The translations under genes and the position numbers were made by a program. Of a stretch of 64,000 nucleotides of DNA, positions 1 to 12,645 are shown in pieces. The notes beneath the pieces are model-generated. The model saw nothing but the letters and a program-made list of their open reading frames with translations, was not told the DNA's origin and did not search any database. How positions within the stretch are numbered: the first letter of the stretch is position 1; the number at the start of each line of letters is the position of its first letter. Location of the stretch: contig NC_049988.1 of the NCBI RefSeq assembly GCF_000003815.2, positions 7,302,382 through 7,366,381 of the forward strand, in the 5' to 3' direction. The DNA is from Branchiostoma floridae. Its lineage: Eukaryota > Chordata > Leptocardii > Amphioxiformes > Branchiostomatidae.

Positions 1-625
1 AGGCTGCAGCAATATGCTGTAAGCGAAAAATGTAATTTTTAACCCTGCAGCAACATACGGCAGAGTTTTTCCGTAAATGTACATTTTCATGTTGTTCCGA
101 ATTTGGGATGTCACACCTACCTCTTGAACAGTTTTGATGGAAAAATCACTTCTATCTCAAAATAAAGATGCAAATCTTCCTAGATGAGATTCTTTTAGTG
201 AATACCACCAAATAAACATATCATTTGCTACCTTTGCGTTTTTATTGCATGTTCTGCAACCTGCCACTGTGTGTCAGTATCGAAAATAGAACGTAGAGGG
301 CATCACAACAAATCAGCTAGGTTGTACATACTAGTACATTATTCTGGAAATTGCCTCGGCCCCTGAGGCGTCGCCAAAACTTCTATGCTATACCGTAGTA
401 CTATATACTATGATTGAGTTATACCACTATGCATAGACATATGCGATGTTTTGCTCCTTTTTCCTTTCAAGGGTATTGTCTGTACATATCTGTCAGGGAT
501 ACATTGTCACAATTTTAACAAAATAAAGGTGAAAAGAGTATTACGCAGTGTCGTTTCCTTGCTCTACACAGTTGGTGTTTGTTATAATCGTTTAAAAGAT
601 AAATAGCATTGGACAAGTCGTGACA
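1..625. repeat. Left copy of a duplicated segment that flanks the satellite array
   Basis: This stretch matches 18,630-19,312 in the same orientation, with small indels and substitutions. Shared stretches include CTAGATGAGATTCTTT (about 180 and 18,841), the run around CATTATTCTGGAAATTGCC (about 337 and 19,024), GGCCCCTGAGGCGTCGCC, and GTTTAAAAGATA near the right end. The left copy may continue beyond the window. The two copies bracket the whole satellite block. I see no convincing coding potential: short frames differ between the copies and are broken by indels. Confidence 0.8.
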
Positions 626-3069
626 ATGCCGAAGTCAAGGCCATGTGTGAACGGACTTTATACTCTTTCATACTTGCCATTTTCAACTTAGACGCTAGAG
701 TGCGCTCATGAACGGTCTGCATGAGTTGAGGGACGCGCAAGCCTGGAGCCAGCAATTTCCTTGTAATCATGAGGTAAACATATGCATTTCTCTCTGGGAA
801 ATCAAGAGAGCCTGCTATGGAGGCTATGTCCACAGCATCATCTACTCGATCGTGGCGGTGTACATGACAATATCTTACACTCCATATTAGTCTAATAGGA
901 GCAGAGTCATCCAGAAATCGCTATTTAGATATGTCGCTGTCATGTCGCTATTTACATAAACAAATTATCGGAAGGCCAGTGAGACAAATCATATGATGTT
1001 CTTGCTCTTACCTGAGCATATTTCTGCTAATATACATCTGTTGTTGTCAGTAGTTCAGGTTCGACAAGCCGGATAAACATACATGATAGTACAATAGCAA
1101 GCTTGGTGTTAATCCGGGGCGCTACATATGGAAATACCAAAAAGAATCACGCGACTTTTTTCAACCAATCAACTTTGATTTAGGATGCTTATGTTATGGA
1201 TGATTAAAACGCGCAATCTAATTGGATGGCAGAGGAAAAGACCTTAATCGGTGACCAATGGTGTCGTTTCAGTATTCGACATGACAAAGATATTCGGCGT
1301 TCCATTTCGCTGATTGGCTGCAGTATGATAATCAAATTATCAAGCTGCACGTGCAGGAAGACAATTTTTCAATCACAGGAGCTTGTCAAGGAATTTGCAT
1401 TGCGTTGTTCGTGTCATGGAGGTTGCTTCCTTGTTCGTGTTTCGCCAGGTTTTTCGAAGTTTGGGGATTCTACGCGGGATATTCTATGGGAGATTGCGGG
1501 ACTGGACGTCTGGTGGTGCTACACATACGTCTGAGGTGGGTGGTTTCCTCGTTACAATTTGTTAAATACCAAAAAACAGGCCGTGAACATTGATAATAAC
1601 ACATGCGTTCCATGCGTTAGCTACCTTACGTTAGACCATGTTGATTTGATAATAACTGTTGGATGGTATCCACGCGAGCATCAATTTTCGGCCGTTTCCA
1701 AAAATGAATTAAAAAACCATACTGACCTGAAGATGTCTTATGTATATATCCTGTCTCTGTCTATATTTCATTTTCTTCTGTATAAGTCTTTTACAGTTTC
1801 TGCATGTATTTTTTGCATTAACGTTACCTATATCATAGAGTATGCTTAAGTACGTAACCCCCTTCAAAATATCAATGACTATGTCCACATATCGCATGAC
1901 AATTTCAACCAATCATCTCCAGGTTTGGAAATTCGCAGTTTAGTTGCAAAGCATTGCTCCATTTGTTTCTTTGAGTTGCTGATTGGCTGAACGTCTAATT
2001 GATTTACGCGTAGCCTTTCCGCTGGCCATGTATGGGGTCAACGGCGGTCATTTAACTATATATGGTAAAACGCTGGGACGCAGTGGGGCTCAATGATGGC
2101 CATATAACCCACGCAGAATCCCGAAATAAATCATTTTGAAGTAATTTTTCGCCAAAATTGATAACGTGATCCTTCTAGGAAATATCCCTTGCATTATGAT
2201 ACCATGTGACAATGGAACACGGGGCAAAAATATCCAGTTTTGGTCAAAAACTTAAACAAAATGATCTTAAAATATATTACCATCTATCAAAAACAGAGGA
2301 AAACATATGAGGGTATTTGCCCATTCTCAAATTCCAGGTAATTCGACCGAGGAAAGTCGGAAATGATTCCTCTTAAAGAAGACAGAAGAAGAATCAGAAA
2401 CATTATGGATACAATATTTCACTCCATATATACCAGACCTATGGTATGGTGGAGTGAAATATAAAAGAACACGCTATTACTACGTACTAAAAAGCAATAT
2501 ACGAATACGGACATGTCTTACTTTATATCTGCTAGCTACACACTGTCTAACTTTCAGCAGCAGTTGAACTCAGTGATCATCGCTAATTGTGTGGAGTGAT
2601 ACTTTGGATGCACGAATGACGTGTGGGCCTTCGTAGTTTTTTGACCGCGCCCACTTCCTATGTCTACACTCCATATATGGCACCCAGACCAGTAAAGGTC
2701 GCAGGGCACAGTACTAGTATTTCTAATGACGTAGGGGTTAAAAAGTAGTGCGGTCGAAATCTGGAAGCGTACTTAACAATGTAACGGAAAAGAAAGCGGG
2801 ACATGGACTTTGCTGTATGATAGAATAATGATTATACTTTCAGATCGTATGTAAAAGATCATGATGTTTACCCAATCGGTGTATCAATGCGCGTGACCTT
2901 TACAGCTGACTACCTCAGTGAGTCGGCTGCAGTTCCGCATGGCCCCGCATGACCCCATTTAAAAGAGGGCGAAAAAATTGAAATAACCATGACTTTTTTT
3001 TTTGCTTTCATTGATTTTGTAGGTTGTATCCTCGACTTTAAAATACTCGTTTGTACTGCTTCAGAAATG
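626..3069. other. Stretch without a recognised gene
   Basis: Only short open frames occur (60-102 codons), without splice context, family similarity or codon bias that I can recognise. The composition is AT-rich with scattered short inverted repeats. The longest frames, around 1226-1849 in three overlapping registers, look random. Regulatory or noncoding RNA function cannot be judged from sequence alone. Confidence 0.6.
2414..2461. repeat. Short hairpin-forming inverted repeat
   Basis: The arm ATATTTCACTCCA (from about 2414) is matched by TGGAGTGAAATAT ending at 2461, with about 20 bases between. A related ACTCCATATATGG segment follows at 2667. It resembles a remnant of a small foldback element. 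Confidence 0.55.
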
Positions 3070-3545
3070 CACGGACGTACGCTTGAGATTCCAGAATCTT
3101 AAACGATATTCCGGCGGGTTGGACTTGATATCCTTTGAAAGGTTCCTTGGTACCTAATTGTAATCATTAAATCGCATTAAAAGATTGTACTTTGCTGCCG
3201 AGATATTCTCGGATATAGGTCCCCCGTAACTTACCGCTAACGTACACTTACGCTCGTACATACGCTTGAGATTCCGGAATCTTATACGATGTTCCGGCGG
3301 GTTGGACTTGGCATCCTTTGAAAGGTCCCTTGGTACCTAATTGTTTTCCGTAAACAGCATGAAAAGATTGTGCTTTGTTGCCGAGATATTTTCGGATATA
3401 GGTCCCCCGTAACTTACCGCTAACGTACACTTACGCGCGTACATACGCTTGAGATTCCGGAATCTTACACGATGTTCCGGCGGGTTGGACTTGATATCCT
3501 TTGACGGGTCCCTTGGTACCTAATAGTAATCCAAAAACCTCATTA
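3070..3545. repeat. 183-bp tandem repeat at the edge of the satellite block
   Basis: The segment beginning TACGCTTGAGATTCC recurs at about 3078, 3261 and 3444, giving a period near 183 bp and about 2.5 copies. The last copy passes directly into the 204-bp satellite at about 3546 (AAAGCAATTTGAGTGC). The unit shares only short motifs with the main satellite (GAATCTT, GTAAC..ACCGCTA), so it is either a very diverged relative or a distinct repeat at the array border. Confidence 0.75.
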
Positions 3546-6500
3546 AAGAAAGCAATTTGAGTGCTAAAAATTACTTCCTTACTTTTCTACAAGGTTCGAA
3601 AGCGAGTAAAGCTGCACCGGGGGTAACCGCTAGGCGAACCCTTCTGTAACCGCAAAGTGACCCCATACGGTGGAACTTTCAGAATCTTCAACAAAATGTG
3701 CGTTACTTTTACCACTTGAATGTCATAGTAAAACCCGTGTCGAGAAGGCAGAAAGCAATTTGGGTGCTAAAAATTACTTCCTTACTTTTCTACAAGGCTC
3801 GAAAGCGAGTAAAGCTGCGCCGGGGGTAACCGCTAGGCGAATCCTTCGGTAACCGCAAAGTGACCCCATACGGTGGACTTTCAGATCTTCAACAAAATGT
3901 GCGTTACTTTTGTCACTTAAAGTTCATAATGAAACCCGTAACGAGTAAGCAGAAAGCAATTTGAGTGCTAAAAATTACTTCCTTACATTTCTAAAAGGCT
4001 CGAAAGCGAATGAAGTTTCCCCTTGGCGAAACCGCTAAGCGAACCCTTCGGTAACCGCAAAGTGACCCCATACGGTGGAACTTTCAGAATCTTCAACAAA
4101 ATGTGCGTTACTTTTGTCACTTGAATGTCATAGTAAAACCCGTGTCGAGAAGGCAGAAAGCAATTTGAGTGCTAAAAATTACTTCCTTACTTTTCTACAG
4201 GCTCGAAAGCGAGTGAAGCTGCGCCGGGGGTAACCGCTAGGCGAACCCTTCGGTAACCGCAAAGTGACCCCATACGGTGGAACTTTCAGAATCTTCAACA
4301 AAATGTGCGTTACTTTTGTCACTTCAAGTTCATAATGAAACCCGTAACGAGTAAGCAGAAAGCAATTTGAGTGCAAAAAATTACTTCCTTACATTTCTAC
4401 AAGGCTCGAAAGCGAATGAAGTTTCCCCTTGGCAAAACCGCTAAGCGAACCCTTCGGTAACCGCAAAGTGACCCCATACGGTGGAACTTTCAGAATCTTC
4501 AACAAAATGTGCGTTACTTTTATGACTTGAATGTCATAGTAAAACCCGTGTCGAGAAGGCAGAAAGTAATTTGGGTGCTAAAAATTACTTCCTTACTTTT
4601 CTACAAGGCTCGAAAGCGAGTAAAGCTGCGCCGGGGGTAACCGCTAGGCGAACCCTTCGGTAACCGGAAAGTGACCCCATACGATCGAACCTCCATAATC
4701 TTCAACAAAGTGTGCGTTACTTTTATCACTTGAATGTCATAGTAAAACCCGTGTCGAGAAGGCAGAAAGCAATTTGAGTGCTAAAAATTACTTCCTTACT
4801 TTTCTACAAGGCTCGAAAGCGAGTAAAGCTGCGCCGGGGGTAACCGCTAGGCGAACCCTTCGGTAAGCGCAAAGTGACCCCATACGGTGGAACTTTCAGA
4901 ATCTTCAACAAAATGTGCGTTACTTTTGTCACTTAAAGTTCATAGTGAAACCCGTAACGAGTAAGCAGAAAGCAATTTGAGTGCTAAAAATTACTTCCTT
5001 ACTTTTCTACAAGGCTCGAAAGCGAATGAAGTTTCCCCTTGGCGACATCGCTAAGCGAACCCTTCGGTAACCGCAAAGTGACCCCATACGGTAGAACTTT
5101 CAGAATCTTCAACAAAATGTGCGTTACTTTTATCACTTGAATGTCATAGTAAAACCCGTGTCGAGAAGGCAGAAAGCAATTTGAGTGCTAAAAATTACTT
5201 CCTTACTTTTCTACAAAGCTCGAAAGCGAGTAAAGCTGCGCCGGGGGTAACCGCTAGGCGAACCCTTCGGTAACCGCAAAGTGACCCCATACGGTGGAAC
5301 TTTCAGAATCTTCAACAAAATGTGCGTTACTTTTGTCACTTCAAGTGCATAGTGAAACCCGTAACGAGTAAGCAGAAAGCAATTTGAGTGCTAAAAATTA
5401 CTTCCTTACTTTTCTACAAGGCTCGAAAGCGAATGAAGTTTCCCCTTGGCGAAACCGCTAAGCGAACCCTTCGGTAACCGCAAAGTGACCCCATACGGTG
5501 GAACTTTCAGAATCTTCAACAAAATGTGCGTTACTTTTATCACTTGAATGTCATAGTAAAACCCGTGTCGAGAAGGCAGAAAGCAATTTGGGTGCTAAAA
5601 ATTACTTCCTTACTTTTCTACAAGGCTCGAAAGCGAGTAAAGCTGCGCCGGGGGTAACCGCTAGGCGAACCCTTCGGTAACCGCAAAGTGACCCCATACG
5701 ATCGAACCTCCATAATCTTCAACAAAGTGTGCGTTACTTTTATCACTTGAATGTCATAGTAAAACCCGTGTCGAGAAGGCAGAAAGCAATTTGAGTGCTA
5801 AACATTACTTCCTTACATTTCTACAAGGCTCGAAAGCGAATGAAATTTCCCCTTGGCGTAACCGCTAAGCGAACCCTTCGGTAACCGCAAAATGACCCCA
5901 TACGGTGGAACTTTCAGAATCTTCAACAAAATGTGCGTTACTTTTAACACTTGAATGTCATAGTAAAACCCGTGTCGAGAAGGCAGAAAGCAATTTGGGT
6001 GCTAAAAATTACTTCCTTACTTTTCTACAAGGCTCGAAAGCGAGTAAAGCTGCGCCGGGGGTAACCGCTAGGCGAACCCTTCGGTAACCGCAAATTGACC
6101 CCATACGGTGGAACTTTCAGAATCTTCAACAAAATGTGCGTTACTTTTGTCACTTAAAGTTCATAATGAATCCCGTAACGAGTAAGCAGAAAGCAATTTG
6201 AGTGCTAAAAATTACTTCCTTACATTTCTACAAGGCTCGAAAGCGAATGAAGTTTCCCCTTGGCGAAACCGCTAAGCGAACCCTTCGGTAACCGCAAAGT
6301 GACCCCATACGGTGGAACTTTCAGAATCTTCAACAAAATGTGCGTTACTTTTATCACTTGAATGTCATAGTAAAACCCGTGTCGAGAAGGCAGAAAGCAA
6401 TTTGAGTGCTAAAAATTACTTCCTTACTTTTCTACTAGGCTCGAAAGCGAGTAAAGCTGCGCCGGGGGTAACCGCTAGGCGAACCCTTCGGTAACCACAA

Positions 6501-9274
6501 AGTGACCCCATACGATCGAACCTCCATAATCTTAAACAAAGTGTGCGTTACTTTTATCACTTGAATGTCATAGTAAAACCCGTGTCGAGAAGGCAGAAAG
6601 CAATTTGAGTGCTAAAAATTACTTCCTTACTTTTCTACAAGGCTCGAAAGCGAATGAAATTTCCCCTTGGCGAAACCGCTAAGCGAACCCTTCGGTAACC
6701 GCAAAATGACCCCATACGGTGGAACTTTCAGAATCTTCAACAAAATGTGCGTTACTTTTATCACTTGAATGTCATAGTAAAACCCGTGTCGAGAAGGCAG
6801 AAAGTAATTTGGGTGCTAAAAATTACTTCCTTACTTTTCTACAAGGCTCGAAAGCGAGTAAAGCTGCGCCGGGGGTAACCGCTAGGCGAACCCTTCGGTA
6901 ACCGTAAAGTGACCCCATACGATCGAACCTCCATAATCTTCAACAAAGTGTGCGTTACTTTTATCACTTGAATGTCATAGTAAAACCCGTGTCGACAAGG
7001 CAGAAAGCAATTTGAGTGCTAAAAATTACTTCCTTACTTTTCTACAAGGCTCGAAAGCGAGTAAAGCTGCGCCGGGGGTAACCGCTAGGCGAACCCTTCG
7101 GTAAGCGCAAAGTGACCCCATACGGTGGAACTTTCAGAATCTTCAACAAAATGTGCGTTACTTTTGTCACTTAAAGTTCATAGTGAAACCCGTAACGAGT
7201 AAGCAGAAAGCAATTTGAGTGCTAAAAATTACTTCCTTACTTTTCTACAAGGCTCGAAAGCGAATGAAGTTTCCCCTTGGCGACATCGCTAAGCGAACCC
7301 TTCGGTAACCGCAAAGTGACCCCATACGGTAGAACTTTCAGAATCTTCAACAAAATGTGCGTTACTTTTATCACTTGAATGTCATAGTAAAACCCGTGTC
7401 GAGAAGGCAGAAAGCAATTTGAGTGCTAAAAATTACTTCCTTACTTTTCTACAAAGCTCGAAAGCGAGTAAAGCTGCGCCGGGGGTAACCGCTAGGCGAA
7501 CCCTTCGGTAACCGCAAAGTGACCCCATACGGTGGAACTTTCAGAATCTTCAACAAAATGTGCGTTACTTTTGTCACTTCAAGTGCATAGTGAAACCCGT
7601 AACGAGTAAGCAGAAAGCAATTTGAGTGCTAAAAATTACTTCCTTACTTTTCTACAAGGCTCGAAAGCGAATGAAGTTTCCCCTTGGCGAAACCGCTAAG
7701 CGAACCCTTCGGTAACCGCAAAGTGACCCCATACGGTGGAACTTTCAGAATCTTCAACAAAATGTGCGTTACTTTTATCACTTGAATGTCATAGTAAAAC
7801 CCGTGTCGAGAAGGCAGAAAGCAATTTGGGTGCTAAAAATTACTTCCTTACTTTTCTACTAGGCTCGAAAGCGAGTAAAGCTGCGCCGGGGGTAACCGCT
7901 AGGCGAACTCTTCGGTAACCGCAAAGTGACCCCATACGATCGAACCTCCATAATCTTCAACAAAGTGTGCGTTACTTTTATCACTTGAATGTCATAGTAA
8001 AACCCGCCTCGAGAAGGCAGAAAGCAATTTGAGTGCTAAAAATTACTTCCTTACTTTTCTACAAGGCTCGAAAGCGAGTAAAGCTGCGCCGGGGGTAACC
8101 GCTAGGCGAACCCTTCGGTAAGCGCAAAGTGACCCCATACGGTGGAACTTTCAGAATCTTCAACAAAATGTGCGTTACTTTTGTCACTTCAAGTTCATAG
8201 TGAAACCCGTAACGAGTAAGCAGAAAGCAATTTGAGTGCTAAAAATTACTTCCTTACTTTTCTACAAGGCTCGAAAGCGAATGAAGTTTCCCCTTGGCGA
8301 AATCGCTAAGCGAACCCTTCGGTAAGCGCAAAGTGACCCCATACGGTAGAACTTTCAGAATCTTCAACAAAATGTGCGTTACTTTTATCACTTGAATGTC
8401 ATAGTAAAACCCGTGTCGAGAAGGCAGAAAGCAATTTGGGTGCTAAAAATTACTTCCTTACTTTTCTACAAGGCTCGAAAGCGAGTAAAGCTGCGCCGGG
8501 GGTAACCGCTAGGCGAACCCTTCGGTAACCGGAAAGTGACCCCATACGATCGAACCTCCATAATCTTCAACAAAGTGTGCGTTACTTTTATCACTTGAAT
8601 GTCATAGTAAAACCCGTGTCGAGAAGGCAGAAAGCAATTTGAGTGCTAAAAATTACTTCCTTACTTTTCTACAAGGCTCGAAAGCGAGTAAAGCTGCGCC
8701 GGGGGTAACCGCTAGGCGAACCCTTCGGTAACCGCAAAGTGACCCCATACGGTGGAACTTTCAGAATCTTCAACAAAATGTGCGTTACTTTTGTCACTAA
8801 AAGTTCATAGTGAAACCCGTAACGAGTAAGCAGAAAGCAATTTGAGTGCTAAAATTTACTTCCTTACTTTTCTACAAGGCTCGAAAGCGAGTAAAGCTGC
8901 GCCGGGGTAACCGCTAAGCGAACCCTTCGGTAACCGCAAAGTGAACCTAAGGATCGAACCTCCATAATCTTCAACAAAGTGTGCGTTACTTTTATCACTT
9001 GAATGTCATAGTAAAACCCGTGTCGAGAAGGCAGAAAGCAATTTGAGTGCTAAAAATTACTTCCTTACTTTTCTACAAAGCTCGAAAGCGAGTAAAGCTG
9101 CGCCGGGGGTAACCGCTAGGCGAACCCTTCGGTAACCGCAAAGTGACCCCATACGGTGGAACTTTCAGAATCTTCAACAAAATGTGCGTTACTTTTGTCA
9201 CTTAAAGTTCATAGTGAGTCCCGTAACGAGTAAGCAGAAAGCAATCTGAGTGCTAAAAATTACTTCCCTACTTT

Positions 9275-9819
9275 NNNNNNNNNNNNNNNNNNNNNNNNNN
9301 NNNNNNNNNNNNNNNNNNNNNNNNNNNNNNNNNNNNNNNNNNNNNNNNNNNNNNNNNNNNNNNNNNNNNNNNNNNNNNNNNNNNNNNNNNNNNNNNNNNN
9401 NNNNNNNNNNNNNNNNNNNNNNNNNNNNNNNNNNNNNNNNNNNNNNNNNNNNNNNNNNNNNNNNNNNNNNNNNNNNNNNNNNNNNNNNNNNNNNNNNNNN
9501 NNNNNNNNNNNNNNNNNNNNNNNNNNNNNNNNNNNNNNNNNNNNNNNNNNNNNNNNNNNNNNNNNNNNNNNNNNNNNNNNNNNNNNNNNNNNNNNNNNNN
9601 NNNNNNNNNNNNNNNNNNNNNNNNNNNNNNNNNNNNNNNNNNNNNNNNNNNNNNNNNNNNNNNNNNNNNNNNNNNNNNNNNNNNNNNNNNNNNNNNNNNN
9701 NNNNNNNNNNNNNNNNNNNNNNNNNNNNNNNNNNNNNNNNNNNNNNNNNNNNNNNNNNNNNNNNNNNNNNNNNNNNNNNNNNNNNNNNNNNNNNNNNNNN
9801 NNNNNNNNNNNNNNNNNNN
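9275..9819. other. Assembly gap (N run) inside the satellite
   Basis: Unsequenced bases with satellite on both sides. Monomer count across the gap is unknown. Confidence 0.99.
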
Positions 9820-11566
9820 AGTTCAAAGTGAAACCCGTAACGAGTAAGCAGAAAGCAATTTGAGTGCTAAAAATTACTTCCTCACTTTTCTACAAGGCTC
9901 GAAAGCGAATGAAGTTTCCCCTTGGCGAAACCGCTAAGCGAACCCTTCGGTAACCGCAAAGTGACCCCATACGGTGGAACTTTCAGAATCTTCAACAAAA
10001 TGTGCGTTACTTTAATCACTTGAATGTCATAGTAAAACCCGTGTCGAGAAGGCAGAAAGCAATTTGAGTGCTAAAAATTACTTCCTTACTTTTCTACAAG
10101 GCTCGAAAGCGAGTAAAGCTGCGCCGGGGGTAACCGCTAGGCGAACCCTTCGGTAACCGCAAAGTGACCCCATACGGTGGAACTTTCAGAATCTTCAACA
10201 AAATGTGCGTTACTTTTGTCACTTCAAGTTCATAGTGAAACCCATAACGAGTAATCAGAAAGCAATTTGAGTGCTAAAAATTACTTCCTTACTTTTCTAC
10301 AAGGCTCGAAAGCGAATGAAGTTTCCCCTTGGCGAAACCGCTAAGCGAACCCTTCGGTAACCGCAAAGTGACCCCATACGGTGGAACTTTCAGAATCTTC
10401 AACAAAATGTGCGTTACTTTTATCACTTGAATGTCATAGTAAAACCCGTGTCGAGAAGGCAGAAAGCAATTTGAGTGCTAAAAATTACTTCCTTACTTTT
10501 CTACAAGGCTCGAAAGCGAGTGAAGCTGCGCCGGGGGTAACCGCTAGGCGAACACTTCGGTAACCGCAAAGTGACCCCATACGGTGGAACTTTCAGAATC
10601 TTCAACAAAATGTGCGTTACTTTTGTCACTTAAAGTTCATAGTGAAACCCGTAACGAGTAAGCAGAAAGCAATTTGAGTGCTAAAAATTACTTCCTTACT
10701 TTTCTACAAGGCTCGAAAGCGAATGAAGTTTCCCCTTGGCGAAACCGCTAAGCGAACCCTTCGGTAACCGCAAAATGACCCCATACGGTGGAACTTTCAG
10801 AATCTTCAACAAAATGTGCGTTACTTTTGTCACTTAAAGTTCATAGTGAAACCCGTAACGAGTAAGCAGAAAGCAATTTGAGTGCTAAAATTTACTTCCT
10901 TACTTTTCTCAGGCTCGAAAGCGAGTAAAGCTGCGCCGGGGTAACCGCTAAGCGAACCCTTCGGTAACCGCAAAGTGAACCTAAGGATCGAACCTCCATA
11001 ATCTTCAACAAAGTGTGCGTTACTTTTATCACTTGAATGTCATAGTAAAACCCGTGTCGAGAAGGCAGAAAGCAATTTGAGTGCTAAAAATTACTTCCTT
11101 ACTTTTCTACAAAGCTCGAAAGCGAGTAAAGCTGCGCCGGGGGTAACCGCTAGGCGAACCCTTCGGTAACCGCAAAGTGACCCCATACGGTGGAACTTTC
11201 AGAATCTTCAACAAAATGTGCGTTACTTTTATCACTTGAATGTCATAGTAAAACCCGTGTCGAGAAGGCAGAAAGCAATTTGGGTGCTAAAAATTACTTC
11301 CTTACTTTTCTACAAGGCTCGAAAGCGAGTAAAGCTGCGCCGGGGGTAACCGCTAGGCGAACCCTTCGGTAACCGCAAAGTGACCCCATACGATCGAACC
11401 TCCATAATCTTAAACAAAGTGTGCGTTACTTTTATCACTTGAATGTCATAGTACAACCCGTGTCGAGAAGGCAGAAAGCAATTTGAGTGCTAATAATTAC
11501 TTCCTTACTTTTCTACAAGGCTCGAAAGCGAATGAAGTTTCCCCTTGGCGAAACCGCTAAGCCTAA

Positions 11567-12645
11567 AGCCCCGGTCACAAAGCGCGTACGATTCCTTGCG
11601 ATGGACTATTCCGCATATCGTACGATGAGCGCAGTACATCGCAACAAAATCGTAAGCATCGCAAGCCATCGCAACGCATCGGATGGTGTTCAAAATTTTT
11701 CCAGCGTCGCACGATTTTTCACTTGTGTCTCTTCTGTATAGCCGTCTGACCGCTTTTGTGCTTCTTTAACCAACAAACATGTGGACGTAGCTGTTAAATA
11801 CCTTCCTACAATATCTTTAACTGTAGAAATAAATTAAAAAAGACCATGACAACAATATTACAAGCAAAAGTTCAAATCAAGCAAGAGTACTGGTATGGAT
11901 ATCTCAGTCTGCTTGCCGGCTCTACGTGTCAGGCTCNNNNNNNNNNNNNNNNNNNNNNNNNNNNNNNNNNNNNNNNNNNNNNNNNNNNNNNNNNNNNNNN
12001 NNNNNNNNNNNNNNNNNNNNNNNNNNNNNNNNNNNNCTCATAGAGCCTGCCTTTATGTTCGAGTGGTCCCCATGGTTATTACGATTATGGTAAACTGACT
12101 CAAGAGTGCCAAGACCGACGAGAGCTGAGATTTGATCTAATTATAAACTCACGTGCATGAAGCGATCAAACAATTGTCTGCATCACCTGTGCGTGACGCG
12201 ATGTTCTCTGGTTGCGACTGTGGCAGTTGCGACTGATATATTTCCCCTTTTCGTCAATATCGACAATATCAGGTAAAACTGAAACCATCACAACATACTA
12301 AAAAATCATAAATCTATAACCTCATCAGTAGACAAAAATTGCCGTAATGAACTCTGCTATGGGGGCAAATAAAACCTTACGACGATAGCGAAATTTTGAA
12401 CATGTTCAAAATCCATTTCAGCTCTATTTTTCGCCTTACGACGCTCCCCGATTTACTATGATTCACTGCGATTGACACAGGCACGCTCTTATGACCTCAT
12501 CGTACGATCCACTACGCGCTTTGTGACCACGGCTTTATATACTTTACCCATTGCTTCCGATTTTCTTCCGACTTACGTCGCACTGCGATTATCCTGCGCA
12601 TCGGAAGGAATCGCAAGGAATCGTACGCGCTTTGTGACCGGGGCT
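11567..12645. mobile_element. Harbinger-type non-autonomous element inserted in a satellite monomer
   Basis: The left end reads AGCCCCGGTCACAAAGCGCG and the right end is its exact reverse complement. The inverted repeat is perfect for about 36 bp, through CGTACGATTCCTTGCGAT. TAA lies on both sides (11,564-11,566 and 12,646-12,648). That 3-bp target duplication fits the PIF/Harbinger superfamily, which prefers TWA targets. A second, imperfect copy of the right end occurs inside at about 12,514-12,537 (CGCGCTTTGTGACCACGGCTT-like), suggesting nested or duplicated ends. Many short ATCGCA/CGTACGAT motifs lie near both ends. No transposase frame is visible. A 100-N gap leaves the true length uncertain, and an autonomous version cannot be excluded. 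Confidence 0.85.
11937..12036. other. Assembly gap (100 N) inside the Harbinger-type element
   Basis: Exactly 100 N, a common placeholder for a gap of unknown size, so the element may be longer than it appears. Confidence 0.95.

Noticed and set aside
582-833. 83-codon minus-strand frame near the left edge
   Set aside because: Partly within the duplicated flank; the frame is not kept in the other copy and no family is recognisable.
9250-9831. Long open frames at 9250-9831, 11,846-12,098 and 15,645-16,240
   Set aside because: They are open only because N runs contain no stop codons.
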